From Novosphingobium aureum (GTDB taxonomy: Bacteria; Pseudomonadota; Alphaproteobacteria; Sphingomonadales; Sphingomonadaceae), in NCBI RefSeq assembly GCF_015865035.1, contig NZ_JADZGI010000002.1, forward strand, positions 186,001-250,000: a DNA stretch of 64,000 bases. The letters run 5' to 3'. Shown here piece by piece: positions 15,781 to 24,976 of the stretch; positions within the stretch are counted from its first letter, which is position 1; every line of letters begins with the position of its first letter. Under the pieces are notes generated by a model. The model did not search any database. It saw only the letters and a list, made by a program, of their open reading frames with translations, and was not told the DNA's origin. The position numbers and the translations under genes were made by a program.

Positions 15781-15820
15781 TTACCCCTGAATTTGGATAA
15801 TTCGTCTCTGGGGTACATTC

Positions 15821-18800
15821 ATGAAAATCGCATTTTCGCCACGCGCCGGTGTCTCGGCGCTGGCCCTTTCGCTCGCCTGTCTCGCGTCCGTCTCGATACC
15901 GCAGGCCAGCCACGCGGCTCAGACCAGCCGGTTCGACTTCGCCATCCCGGCCCAGGACCTCGCTGGGGCGCTGCGCCAGTATTCACGGGTCACCGGAATC
16001 CAGATCGCTGCGCCCGCCGATGTCCTGCGCGGTCGCAAGAGCCCCGGCGTGTCGGGCCGCCTCGAGCGTGACGAGGCCCTCGCCCGCCTCATCGCCGGTT
16101 CGGGCGTACAGACGCGCATGAAGGGCTCGGCAATCATCGTCAGCCCGCGCAGCGCAGCGCCTGCCAACGCGGCACGCACTGCCCGCAGCACGCGCTCGCA
16201 GCCGGTACCCGCCGCTGCCCGGCTCGCTCCCGGAGAAGAGGAAATCGTCGTCACGGGCTACTTCGAGGCGGTACAGGAATCGCTGCGGAAAAAGCGCGAT
16301 ACCGACGTCGTCTCCGACACCGTGAGCGCGGACGACATGGGCAAGTTGCCGGCGAACAACGTGTCCGAGGCCCTTGCCCGCATGCCTGGCGTCAATGCCG
16401 TGCGTAGTGCGACGACGGGCGAAGGCGACCGCATCACCGTGCGCGGCCTTTCCACCGAACTGAACAACTACTCGATCAACGGCGTGCGCCTGGGCGGCGC
16501 GGGCTCGCGCGACGACGTGTTCTACCGCGGCGTGCGCCTCTCGGTCCTGCCGCCCGACGGCATCAAGGAAATCACCGTCTACAAGACGCTGACGCCCGAT
16601 CGCGACGGCGACGCGCTGGGCGGTTCGGTCGACATCTCGACCCCTACCGCCTTCGATCAGGACCCGACCTATTTCCGCCTCTCCGCCGAAGGCGGCATGC
16701 TCGACAAGTTCGACCACAGGAAGGCGGCGCAGGTGTCCACGGCCGCCTCGCGCCAGTTTTCGGACAACTTCGGCGTGTTCGTCTCGGGCAGCTGGAGCCG
16801 CCGCAAGTCGCAGTTCGAACAGAACGGCGTCGATGGCGATAACCAGCCCGACATGTGGTACGCCGACAGCGAGACGCTGGGCTGGGACCCCAACCGCTTC
16901 GTCCTTCGCGGTATGAACCTGGGCTTCGGCGAGACCGAGGTCGAACGCTGGGGCGTCAATTCGAGCGTAGACTTTCGCTCGGACAACCACGATTTCCACT
17001 TGCGCGGGCAGTACAACAAGTACCGCAAGAAGGAATTCCTCAACCGCCTGAACTTTCGCAACGACACCTCGCGCAATTCGACACGCCTTTCGCAGATCGA
17101 CCGTTCGCGCACCGACCTCGCCCAGCCCGAGGACACCATCGTCGGCTTCGACGAGGAACTTGGCCGCATCTACGGCTACACGCCGGGCGAAATCGTCGAC
17201 CGTGACGGCGATGGCATCATCACCGATGCTGACCGCTCGGCACGCTCGACCTACAGCCTCGTAGGCAGCTCGGGCGCCTGGGATCCGGCGGGTTTCCGCC
17301 TGCGTCGCTTCTGGGAAGGCTCGGCCGAGACCGGCAACCTGGCGTCGGCCAACTTCGGCGGCGTCTCGCGCTTCGGGGCGCTGACGTTCGACTACGACGT
17401 CTCCTACTCGCAATCCGAGGACAACCTCGATGACGGCTACGAGATGGAGTTCCGCAGCGACAAGTACGGCTGGCTGGGCAATCGCGGCGTGCTGTTCTCG
17501 GCCGCCGAGGACTCGCGCTTCCCCAAGTGGCTGCTCAATCCGGCGGGCCTTGCCGGGGTACAGGAACCCAGCGAATACAACTTCAACGCGCTCGAGGGTG
17601 AAGTGGGCGGCTCCAGCGAGAAGCTCTGGCAAGGCCAGTTCAACGCGCGCTGGGATGTCGACGGTCCGTTCCTCAAGTCGATCAAGGCGGGCGGCAAGTT
17701 CTACAATTCGCGCCGCCGCACCTACGAGGGCTCGTTCCTCGACCTCAACTCGGAAGGAACGCTGGCCGACTTCGCCGGCCTCTACGGCAACGACATCAAT
17801 AGCCTGTTCGGCGGTGCCTACTCGGGTGACTATCGCCTCGGCACCACGCTCGACAACGAGGCCATGCTGGCCGAACTGCGCCGCGCCGAAAACGGAGAGA
17901 GCAGCTACTTCGACGGCTTCGCGGTCGATCCCTCGCAGGCCGAGATCTCGGACGAGGACAGCTTCCGCTTCGAGGAGCGCGTGATTTCGGCCTACCTGAT
18001 GGGCACCGCCCAGATCGGCAAGGCCAAGATCATCGCCGGCCTGCGCATGGAAAACACCCGCAACACGATCGATGCCTGGAACATGGATCCGGTTCTCGGC
18101 GAGCGCTACACCAGCGACCGCACCGGCTTCACCAACTGGCTGCCCTCGATCCACGTGAATTACGATTTCGACGACAAGACCAAGCTGCGCGGCGCGGTGT
18201 GGACCAGCTTTGCCCGGCCCGACATCGCCCGCATGAGCTCGGCGCGCGAATACGCCTACGATCAGGATCCGGACGGCGATGGCGTGCGCAACCCTACCTC
18301 GGACTGGATCCTGACCGGGATCGAGATGGGCAATCCCGACCTCGAGCCGCTGACCTCGACCAACTTCGACCTCTCGCTCGAACACTATGCCGGGCGCACC
18401 GGGGCCTACTCGGTCGCGCTGTTCTACAAGCAGATCGACAACTTCCTGTTCCGCTCGTCCTCCTCGAACATCCGCAACGGCACGGCCGGGGTGAACGTCA
18501 ATCCCGAAGGCGTGGCGGTGACGATGCCCAACAACGGCAAGTGGGCCGATGTCTACGGCATGGAGATCAGCGCGCAGCAATTGCTGCACTGGCTTCCTGG
18601 CGTACTTGGCTCGCTGGGCGTCGGCGGCAACCTGACACTGCAGCGCTCGAAGGCGGAGACGGGGCTTTCGTGGCACCCCGAGGGCTACACCCTGCCGCTC
18701 ATGGAAACCCCCGAGACGATCGCCAACCTCCAGCTGTTCTGGGAGCGCGACGGCTGGGAAGTCTATGGCGCATGGAACTACCAGTCGAAGTTCATGGCGG

Positions 18801-19021
18801 GCATCAACGACTTCGGCAACGACCCTTACGAGCAGGCATATAGCTTCGTCGATCTCACCTTCCGCAAGACCTTCCTCGAGAAGTCATCGATCCAGCTGCA
18901 GGTGCAGAACCTCTTCGACTCGCACACCTACTGGCAGACCGTCTCCTCGGGCGATGGCGCTAGCCGCGCGTACATCAAGAACGGGCGTTCGATCTCGCTC
19001 GGCTTCAACGCCATCTTCTGA
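15821..19021 (+). CDS. TonB-dependent receptor with STN signalling domain
   Basis: The 1066-residue outer-membrane protein has a signal peptide (about 1-32), an STN domain (about 36-110), a TonB-box-like EEIVVTGYF (140-148), a plug domain and a 22-strand-type barrel ending in phenylalanine. The STN domain means ligand binding can be signalled to the FecR protein encoded upstream. Two extracellular-looking segments carry aspartate-rich motifs: DRDGDGIITDADR (near residue 460) and DPDGDGVRNPTSD (near 815), which look calcium-binding. An exported phosphatase gene follows after 16 bases, so a phosphorylated ligand is plausible. Substrate is not readable from sequence; siderophore uptake is the default alternative. 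Confidence 0.9.
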   Translation: MKIAFSPRAGVSALALSLACLASVSIPQASHAAQTSRFDFAIPAQDLAGALRQYSRVTGIQIAAPADVLRGRKSPGVSGRLERDEALARLIAGSGVQTRMKGSAIIVSPRSAAPANAARTARSTRSQPVPAAARLAPGEEEIVVTGYFEAVQESLRKKRDTDVVSDTVSADDMGKLPANNVSEALARMPGVNAVRSATTGEGDRITVRGLSTELNNYSINGVRLGGAGSRDDVFYRGVRLSVLPPDGIKEITVYKTLTPDRDGDALGGSVDISTPTAFDQDPTYFRLSAEGGMLDKFDHRKAAQVSTAASRQFSDNFGVFVSGSWSRRKSQFEQNGVDGDNQPDMWYADSETLGWDPNRFVLRGMNLGFGETEVERWGVNSSVDFRSDNHDFHLRGQYNKYRKKEFLNRLNFRNDTSRNSTRLSQIDRSRTDLAQPEDTIVGFDEELGRIYGYTPGEIVDRDGDGIITDADRSARSTYSLVGSSGAWDPAGFRLRRFWEGSAETGNLASANFGGVSRFGALTFDYDVSYSQSEDNLDDGYEMEFRSDKYGWLGNRGVLFSAAEDSRFPKWLLNPAGLAGVQEPSEYNFNALEGEVGGSSEKLWQGQFNARWDVDGPFLKSIKAGGKFYNSRRRTYEGSFLDLNSEGTLADFAGLYGNDINSLFGGAYSGDYRLGTTLDNEAMLAELRRAENGESSYFDGFAVDPSQAEISDEDSFRFEERVISAYLMGTAQIGKAKIIAGLRMENTRNTIDAWNMDPVLGERYTSDRTGFTNWLPSIHVNYDFDDKTKLRGAVWTSFARPDIARMSSAREYAYDQDPDGDGVRNPTSDWILTGIEMGNPDLEPLTSTNFDLSLEHYAGRTGAYSVALFYKQIDNFLFRSSSSNIRNGTAGVNVNPEGVAVTMPNNGKWADVYGMEISAQQLLHWLPGVLGSLGVGGNLTLQRSKAETGLSWHPEGYTLPLMETPETIANLQLFWERDGWEVYGAWNYQSKFMAGINDFGNDPYEQAYSFVDLTFRKTFLEKSSIQLQVQNLFDSHTYWQTVSSGDGASRAYIKNGRSISLGFNAIF

Positions 19022-19037
19022 GCAAGGGATCCCCGAC

Positions 19038-20315
19038 ATGAAGACGATCACCCGAACCCTTCTCACCTGCCTGCTTGCCGGAATCTGCGTCGCCCCCGTG
19101 GCGGCGCAGGACAAGGCCCCCGCCCCCGCTCAGGCGCTCGCCCCTGCAACCGAGATGCCCGAGCGCATCATCCTCAACCTCACCGCCGACACGGCCCACG
19201 AGATGGCGGTGACCTGGCGCACCGCGCCCGGCATCGCCGGTCGGATCGAATACGCCATCGCGACGCCGGGGCCCGACTTCGTCAAGGCTCCGATGACGAT
19301 GGCCGCCACCACCGAGGATGCCACCGTCGCGACCGAGGAAGACCCTGCCTTCCGTGCAGCCTACCACTCGGCCGTTCTGAGGAACCTGCAGCCGGACACG
19401 GTCTATGCCTACCGCGTGGGCGACGGTGCGCGCTGGTCGGAATGGTTCCAGTTCCGCACCGCATCGCAGAAGGCCGCCCCTTTCCGCTTCCTCTACCTGG
19501 GCGACATGCAGAACCAGGTTCTCTCGCAGGCCTCGCGCACCCTGCGCATGGCCTTCCGCACCGCGGGCGACGTCGCCTTCACGATCCATGCCGGCGATCT
19601 CATCAACCACCACAATGCCGACCGCGAATGGGGTGAATGGTTCGCGGCAGGCAGCTTCCTCTACGCCCAGACCCCCCAGATGCCGACGCCGGGCAACCAT
19701 GAATACGGCAAGGATGGTGCAGCGCGCGCTGGCTCTTCGGTCACTGACCAGTGGCGCCACCAGTTCACCCTCCCCGAGAACGGCCCGAGCGGCGTGCCCG
19801 AAGCGACCGAGACACACTGGTACACCGACTATCAGGGTCTGCGCCTGATCTCGATCGACTCCCCGCAGCTCGACCGCAACGAGCAGGCCCGTGCCCAGAC
19901 CATCGCCTGGCTCGACGCGCTCCTTGCACGCAACCCGAACCGCTGGACGGTGATCTTCCTGCACTTCCCGCTCTTCTCGAGCGATCCGGACCGCGACAAC
20001 CCCAAGGTCCGCGCAGCGCTGAAGCCATTGATCGACAAGTACAAGGTCGACCTCGTCCTGCAAGGCCACGACCACGGCTACGCCCGCGGCGCGATCGGCC
20101 CCCAGGGTCCGGCCAGCGACGATGCTGGCGCAACCTATGTCGTCTCGGTTGCCGGTCCGAAGATGTACGATGTCGCCGAGCTCGACTGGGCCCGAAAGAC
20201 CGCGGCGCGCACGCAGGCCTACCAGATCATCGACGTCGACGGCGATGTCCTGCGCTACAAGGCCTACACCGCCAACGGCCAGCCGCTCGACGAGGTCGAA
20301 CTGCGCAAGCCCTGA
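19038..20315 (+). CDS. Exported purple-acid-phosphatase-like metallophosphoesterase
   Basis: The 425-residue protein has a signal peptide (cleavage after about VAAQ, residue 24), a fibronectin-III-like N-terminal domain typical of purple acid phosphatases (about 40-135), and a calcineurin-like phosphoesterase domain. Metal-site motifs appear in order: YLGDMQN, HAGDLINHH, GNHEYG, LHFPLF and GHDHGYAR. It should hydrolyse phosphate monoesters or diesters in the periplasm or outside. AAGGGA precedes the ATG. It is encoded 16 bases after the TonB receptor, so the two are probably cotranscribed and share a substrate, with the enzyme trimming what the receptor binds or imports. Confidence 0.88.
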   Translation: MKTITRTLLTCLLAGICVAPVAAQDKAPAPAQALAPATEMPERIILNLTADTAHEMAVTWRTAPGIAGRIEYAIATPGPDFVKAPMTMAATTEDATVATEEDPAFRAAYHSAVLRNLQPDTVYAYRVGDGARWSEWFQFRTASQKAAPFRFLYLGDMQNQVLSQASRTLRMAFRTAGDVAFTIHAGDLINHHNADREWGEWFAAGSFLYAQTPQMPTPGNHEYGKDGAARAGSSVTDQWRHQFTLPENGPSGVPEATETHWYTDYQGLRLISIDSPQLDRNEQARAQTIAWLDALLARNPNRWTVIFLHFPLFSSDPDRDNPKVRAALKPLIDKYKVDLVLQGHDHGYARGAIGPQGPASDDAGATYVVSVAGPKMYDVAELDWARKTAARTQAYQIIDVDGDVLRYKAYTANGQPLDEVELRKP

Positions 20316-20322
20316 GCACCCT

Positions 20323-20358
20323 CTCCCGATCCGGTGCATTCTCGCGCCGGATCGGGAG
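20323..20358. terminator. Bidirectional hairpin between convergent genes
   Basis: A perfect 12-bp inverted repeat (20323-20334 with 20347-20358) lies between the phosphatase and LysR stop codons. There is no clear T-run on either side. Confidence 0.55.
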
Positions 20359-20362
20359 CTGG

Positions 20363-21256
20363 TCATGCCGCCTGGCGAAGCGCCTTGACCAGCTCCGAAA
20401 ATGCAGGCGTTGGCTGGCGGCGGCTGGGATAATAGAGGTGATACCCCTCGAAGGGCGGAGAAAACGCTTCGAGCACCGTTTCAAGCCGGCCTTGCGCAAT
20501 GAACGGGGCGGCGTGGATGTCGAGAACGTGACCGATGCCGACGCCATCTAGCACGGCATCCATGACCGGGAAGATGCTGTTAAACACCAGCGGTCCGTTG
20601 ACCCTGATGGAGAGCGGACGCCCCTCATCCTCGAACTCCCATGCGTAGAGACCACCATTCGAGGTGAAGCGATAATTGATGCAGTCGTGGTCAATCAGGT
20701 CCTGCGGGCACGATGGCTTGCCCTTGCGGGCGAAGTAGGAAGGGGCCGCGACCGCAGCCATGCGGATCGGCCCCGAGATCGGCACCGCGATCATGTCCTT
20801 CTCGACCACTCCACCAAGCCGTACACCGGCATCAACTGCACCAGCCACGATGTCACTGAAGCCGTTGTCGACCACAACTTCGACGGTGACTTCGGGAAAA
20901 CGCTGGAGGAAATCGCGCAGAACCGGCCATAGCACCAGCTTGGCAGCCAGTTCATCGGCATTGATACGGATCGTCCCCGAGGGCTTGTCGCGCAACTCTC
21001 CCAGCGCGGCAAGATCGGCCCTGATCCCGTCCAGCTTCTCCCCCAACGGCTCGAGCAGGCGGCTTCCCGCCTCGGTCGGGGTGACGCTGCGGGTCGTGCG
21101 ATTGAGCAAACGGATGTCGAGCCGTTCCTCGAGCGCCTTCATCCGGTGGCTGAGCGCCGATGGCGTGACCTCAAGCCGGGCAGCTGCCTTGGTGAAACTG
21201 CGGCAGCGCGCGATGGTGACAAAGGCCACGAGGTCGGTGAGATCGATCCTGTCCAT
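20363..21256 (-). CDS. LysR-family transcriptional regulator
   Basis: The 297-residue protein starts at ATG 21256. It has an N-terminal winged helix (about 1-60, with FTKAAARLEVTPSALSHRMKA) and a periplasmic-binding-like effector domain containing the common NYRF and DAVLDGVGIG segments. LysR proteins usually control the divergent gene, here the MFS transporter at 21361, through a site in the 104-base gap. A start at 21280 would add eight residues. Effector unknown. It resembles the CrgA/DmlR-like LysR branch linked to small transporters and oxidoreductases. Confidence 0.88.
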   Translation of the reverse strand: MDRIDLTDLVAFVTIARCRSFTKAAARLEVTPSALSHRMKALEERLDIRLLNRTTRSVTPTEAGSRLLEPLGEKLDGIRADLAALGELRDKPSGTIRINADELAAKLVLWPVLRDFLQRFPEVTVEVVVDNGFSDIVAGAVDAGVRLGGVVEKDMIAVPISGPIRMAAVAAPSYFARKGKPSCPQDLIDHDCINYRFTSNGGLYAWEFEDEGRPLSIRVNGPLVFNSIFPVMDAVLDGVGIGHVLDIHAAPFIAQGRLETVLEAFSPPFEGYHLYYPSRRQPTPAFSELVKALRQAA

Positions 21257-21360
21257 TGATGAGCCATACTCACAAGGCAATCAAGAAAACAGGACCTACT
21301 TCACAAGACCCGCCTCCCCTAAGAGGACGCGCACCAAGGCATCATGCGCGGGATGAAGAT

Positions 21361-22593
21361 ATGAGCGAGACAACCACGACCGGGATACCGGAAGGCGGCC
21401 AACAAGCGGACACGGCACGCTGGAGCGCGGTCTACGCCATGGCCTTGTGCAGCTTCGTGCTGGTGGCATCGGAATTCATGCCCGTCAGCCTGCTGAGCCC
21501 GATGGCCTCCTCCCTCACCCTGACCGAGGGCGAAGCGGGACAGACCATCGCTGCATCGGGTCTGTTCGCGGTGATCGCCAGCCTTTCGATCGGACGCGTC
21601 ACGCGGGCGTTCCAGCGGCAAAAGGTTCTCGTTGCACTCAGCATCATGCTGATCGCCTCGAGCGTGCTGACGGCGATTGCACCCAATTATCCGCTGCTCA
21701 TGGTGGGGCGCGCAGCCGTGGGCATCGCCATCGGCGGTTTCTGGTCGATGTCGGCAGCCATTGCGCTTCGCCTCGTCCCTGCAGGAGATGTGGCGAAGGC
21801 GCTCGCCGTGATCAATGGTGGCAATGCGGCGGCCATGGCGCTGGCTGCACCGCTCGGCAGCCTGCTCGGCGGCCTGATCGGCTGGCGCGGCGCATTCTGG
21901 TCCCTCGTACCGCTCGGCATTGCCGCAAGCCTATGGCTGGCACTCGCACTCCCACGCATGCATCCCGAAAGCCGGGCAGCCCGGCGCGGCCTGTCACACC
22001 TGATGCGCCATGCCCCGCTCAGTGCCGGGCTAGCCAGTGTGGCATTGCTGTTCATCGGTCAGTTCTCGCTGTTCACCTACCTGCGTCCCTTCCTCGAGCA
22101 GGTGACCGGCGTGGGTGTCTCGTTGCTCTCCACCTTGCTGCTGGTACTGGGCGTCTCCGGCTTCTTCGGAACCATCGCCATCGGCAAATGCGTCGAAAGG
22201 CGGCTGTTCTCCCTGCTCGGCCTGCTTCCTGCCGTTCTGGCGGTGGTTGCCCTGGCACTTGCCAGCTTCGGAGCCATGCTGCCCGTGACGGTCGCCCTGC
22301 TCGCGATCTGGGGCTTCATCGCGACCGCGGCGCCGGTCGCATGGTGGACCTGGCTGGCGCGCACCGTCCCGCACGATGCCGAAGCGGGCGGCGGCCTGAT
22401 GGTCGCCGTGATCCAGATCGCCATCACGCTCGGCGCGACGCTGGGCGGGATCAGCTTCGATGCAGTGGGACCGGTCACGTCCTTCTTCGTGAGCGCCGCG
22501 ATCCTGGCTCTCGCGGCAGCGGCAGCCTTCGTACTGGGAAGACTGCCCTTCCTGCGCATCGCGCTGAATGACGGGTGCGACGCGCGCCATTGA
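21361..22593 (+). CDS. MFS efflux transporter, AraJ/YdhP-type
   Basis: This 410-residue, 12-helix protein resembles the drug:H+ antiporter-1 branch (sugar or drug efflux, AraJ/YdhP). The CSFVLVASEFMPVSLLSPMA segment in helix 1 is typical of it. The start at ATG 21361 follows GATGAAGAT and drops a 35-residue unconserved extension available from 21256. The gene diverges from a LysR regulator, a common arrangement for effector-induced efflux. Substrate cannot be predicted; export of a sugar-like or toxic compound is usual for the branch. Confidence 0.85.
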   Translation: MSETTTTGIPEGGQQADTARWSAVYAMALCSFVLVASEFMPVSLLSPMASSLTLTEGEAGQTIAASGLFAVIASLSIGRVTRAFQRQKVLVALSIMLIASSVLTAIAPNYPLLMVGRAAVGIAIGGFWSMSAAIALRLVPAGDVAKALAVINGGNAAAMALAAPLGSLLGGLIGWRGAFWSLVPLGIAASLWLALALPRMHPESRAARRGLSHLMRHAPLSAGLASVALLFIGQFSLFTYLRPFLEQVTGVGVSLLSTLLLVLGVSGFFGTIAIGKCVERRLFSLLGLLPAVLAVVALALASFGAMLPVTVALLAIWGFIATAAPVAWWTWLARTVPHDAEAGGGLMVAVIQIAITLGATLGGISFDAVGPVTSFFVSAAILALAAAAAFVLGRLPFLRIALNDGCDARH

Positions 22594-22756
22594 TCCTCCC
22601 GGCCACGAACCGGCAGCGAGAGAAGCAGGCACGACGAAGCCGCGACAGGAACGCCGGAAGCTGGCGCAAGAACACTTCGGGAATGCAAGCTGGCGCGCCA
22701 GTTCAAACAAAGTTCGAACACCCTTTCAAGCTTAGGGCGACCATTTCCGGAGGAAG

Positions 22757-22833
22757 TGGCGCGCCCGACAGGGTTCGAACCTGTGACCCCAAGCTTAGAA
22801 GGCTCGTGCTCTATCCAGCTGAGCTACGGGCGC
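22757..22833 (-). tRNA. tRNA-Arg (anticodon TCT)
   Basis: The minus strand folds into a standard cloverleaf. The acceptor arm GCGCCCG pairs with CGGGCGC, the anticodon loop CTTCTAA has TCT as anticodon, and the T arm GGTTCGAACC is intact. A 3' CCA is encoded at 22757-22759. The 339-base space between the MFS and YhhQ-like genes holds this tRNA and nothing else I can identify. Confidence 0.95.
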
Positions 22834-22932
22834 GCGACGCTGCCCCCATAGCGCCGTTCTTCGCCTGAGCAAACTGCCCGTGATCGGCAATCAACGCTTT
22901 GTCGCGGGAAAAAGCCGGGCTAGGCGTGGCGC

Positions 22933-23739
22933 ATGAGCGACGAAAACATGCATGAAGATGGCACACTTGCCCGGATCGACGGGCTTTCCGGGGCGCGGCG
23001 CCACTTTCGCTATTTCGACTATGTCATGGCCAGCTTCGTCGCCATCCTCCTGCTCTCCAACTTGATCGGCGCGGCCAAGCTTGCCGAAGTCGGCGGCTGG
23101 ACCTTCGGGGCGGGCATCCTGTTCTTCCCGGTGAGCTACGTCCTTGGCGACGTGCTGACCGAGGTCTACGGTTACGCCAATGCCCGGCGCTGCGTGTGGA
23201 TGGGCTTCTTCGCGCTCGTGTTCATGGCGGTGATGAGCTTCGTCGTCGTCGCCATGCCCGCCTCCTCAGGCTGGACCTGCGCGGCAAGCGACGAAGCGCT
23301 CTTCGCCAGCGTGCTCAAGGCCAGCGATCCCGGCACGATCTGCCAGTCGACCTACGTCTCGGTGTTCGGCTCGACCTGGCGCATCGTCGTTGCCTCGGTT
23401 TTCGCCTTCTGGGCAGGCGAGTTCGTCAATTCCTACGTCATGGCGCGGATGAAGGTCTGGACGCGCGGGCGGATGATGTGGACCCGCACGATCGGCTCGA
23501 CCATCTTCGGCCAGGCGGTCGACAGCGCGATCTTCTACCCCATCGCCTTCATGGGCGTGTGGACAGGCCAGTCGATCCTGACCGTAATGGTCACCAACTG
23601 GGCGCTCAAGGTCGCCTGGGAAGTGATCCTGACCCCTGCTACTTACGCTGTCGTCGGCTGGCTCAAGGCGCGCGAAGGGGTCGACGTCTACGACGAGAAC
23701 CTCGACTTCTCGCCCTTCGCCAAGGCGGACGCACTCTGA
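22933..23739 (+). CDS. yhhQ: Queuosine precursor transporter family (YhhQ)
   Basis: The 268-residue inner-membrane protein has about six helices and matches the YhhQ/VUT-1 family, which imports 7-cyano-7-deazaguanine or 7-aminomethyl-7-deazaguanine for queuosine in tRNA. FPVSYVLGDVLTEVYGY and the helix with GQAVDSAIFYPIAF are the conserved pieces. An insertion with two cysteines (SGWTCAASDE to GTICQSTY, about 113-140) sits between helices, as is common in alphaproteobacterial members. It stands alone beside recF and tRNA-Arg. Confidence 0.88.
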   Translation: MSDENMHEDGTLARIDGLSGARRHFRYFDYVMASFVAILLLSNLIGAAKLAEVGGWTFGAGILFFPVSYVLGDVLTEVYGYANARRCVWMGFFALVFMAVMSFVVVAMPASSGWTCAASDEALFASVLKASDPGTICQSTYVSVFGSTWRIVVASVFAFWAGEFVNSYVMARMKVWTRGRMMWTRTIGSTIFGQAVDSAIFYPIAFMGVWTGQSILTVMVTNWALKVAWEVILTPATYAVVGWLKAREGVDVYDENLDFSPFAKADAL

Positions 23740-23805
23740 GCGAAGGGCGCCTGCACCGCGCGGCCTTGGCAAGTAGCAGTGCAAGCGGCTAGGCGCTGGC
23801 CTCCC

Positions 23806-24894
23806 ATGCTCGATCGCATCCTCCTGTCCCGTTTCCGCAATCACGGCGATACCGCGCTGGAGGGCACCGCGCATTTCAACCTGCTGGTTGGCGAGAACGG
23901 TGCAGGAAAGACGAACGTGCTCGAGGCGGTCAGCCTGCTCGCGCCGGGCCGGGGCCTGCGCCGCGCGCAGATCGCCGACATGCCAGCGCAAACCGGCGAC
24001 GGCGGCTTCGCGGTCAGCGCCGACCTCCTGTTCCCCGAGGCCCAGCCCGTGCGCCTGGGCACCGGCGTCGCGCCGGAGCGACCGACCCGCCGCCTCGTCC
24101 AGGTCAACGGCGCGCAAGGTAGCGCCGCAGGACTTGCCGAATGGCTCTCCATCGGCTGGCTGACGCCTGCGATGGACCGCCTCTTCGTCGAGAGCGCAGG
24201 CTCGCGCCGCCGCTTCCTCGACCGGCTGGTCCTCGCCCTTCGTCCCGACCATGCCACTCACGCCGCGCGGCTCGAGAGCGCGCTGCGCGAACGCAACCGC
24301 ATGCTCACCGACGAGCGCACGCCCGATCCCTGGTGGATGGATGCGATCGAATTGCAGATCGCCGAGGCGGGCAGTGCGGTGGCGATGGCCCGCGCCGAAC
24401 TCATAGAGCGGCTCGAGGCAACGCTCTCGACCCTGCCCGAAAGCCCATTCGCGCGGCCCTCGCTCGCCTACCAACCGGGCGGTCCGCTCGAGGCCGAAGC
24501 TCTCGCCGGAGCCCTTCGCGAAGGGCGTGCGCGCGAGCGCGCTGCGGGACGCACGCTGACCGGCCCTCACCGCGACGAACTGGCCGTCACCATGGCGGGC
24601 AAGGACCGTGCAGCGGCGGAGTGTTCGACCGGCGAACAGAAGGCCATGCTCATCGCCATGGTGCTGGCCCATTCGCAGCTGGTGGAGAGCCTGGGCGAGA
24701 CCCGCCCTCGCCTGCTCCTGCTCGACGAGGTGGCCGCTCACCTCGATCCGGTGCGCCGCGAGGCCCTGTTCGAGCGGCTACGCGGCGGCCGCGCGCAGGT
24801 ATGGCTGACCGGCACCGAGACCGCCCCCTTCGCCGCGATCGCGCGCGAAGCCGCGGTGTGGCAGGTCGAGGCGGGGCACGTGGTCAGGCTCTGA
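23806..24894 (+). CDS. recF: DNA replication and repair protein RecF
   Basis: The 362-residue SMC-like ATPase loads RecA at DNA gaps together with RecO and RecR. Walker A is GENGAGKT (29-36), the signature region is STGEQKAML and Walker B is LLLLDEVAAHLDP. The N-terminal LDRILLSRFRNH is typical. The start at ATG 23806 follows family length; an ATG at 23779 would add nine residues. dnaA and dnaN are not adjacent, as is usual in alphaproteobacteria. Confidence 0.93.
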   Translation: MLDRILLSRFRNHGDTALEGTAHFNLLVGENGAGKTNVLEAVSLLAPGRGLRRAQIADMPAQTGDGGFAVSADLLFPEAQPVRLGTGVAPERPTRRLVQVNGAQGSAAGLAEWLSIGWLTPAMDRLFVESAGSRRRFLDRLVLALRPDHATHAARLESALRERNRMLTDERTPDPWWMDAIELQIAEAGSAVAMARAELIERLEATLSTLPESPFARPSLAYQPGGPLEAEALAGALREGRARERAAGRTLTGPHRDELAVTMAGKDRAAAECSTGEQKAMLIAMVLAHSQLVESLGETRPRLLLLDEVAAHLDPVRREALFERLRGGRAQVWLTGTETAPFAAIAREAAVWQVEAGHVVRL

Positions 24895-24976
24895 ACGAGC
24901 TGGGCACCCGCCTTATCGACTTTCGCTCAGGCTGAGCTTGTCGAAGCCGGGCTGGCGAGGATAAGACGTGCGCAGC

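Noticed and set aside
15983..18676. Long minus-strand open frame of 897 codons inside the TonB receptor gene
   Set aside because: It is the antisense of a clear TonB receptor, has low-complexity composition and no ribosome site; high GC keeps shadow frames open.
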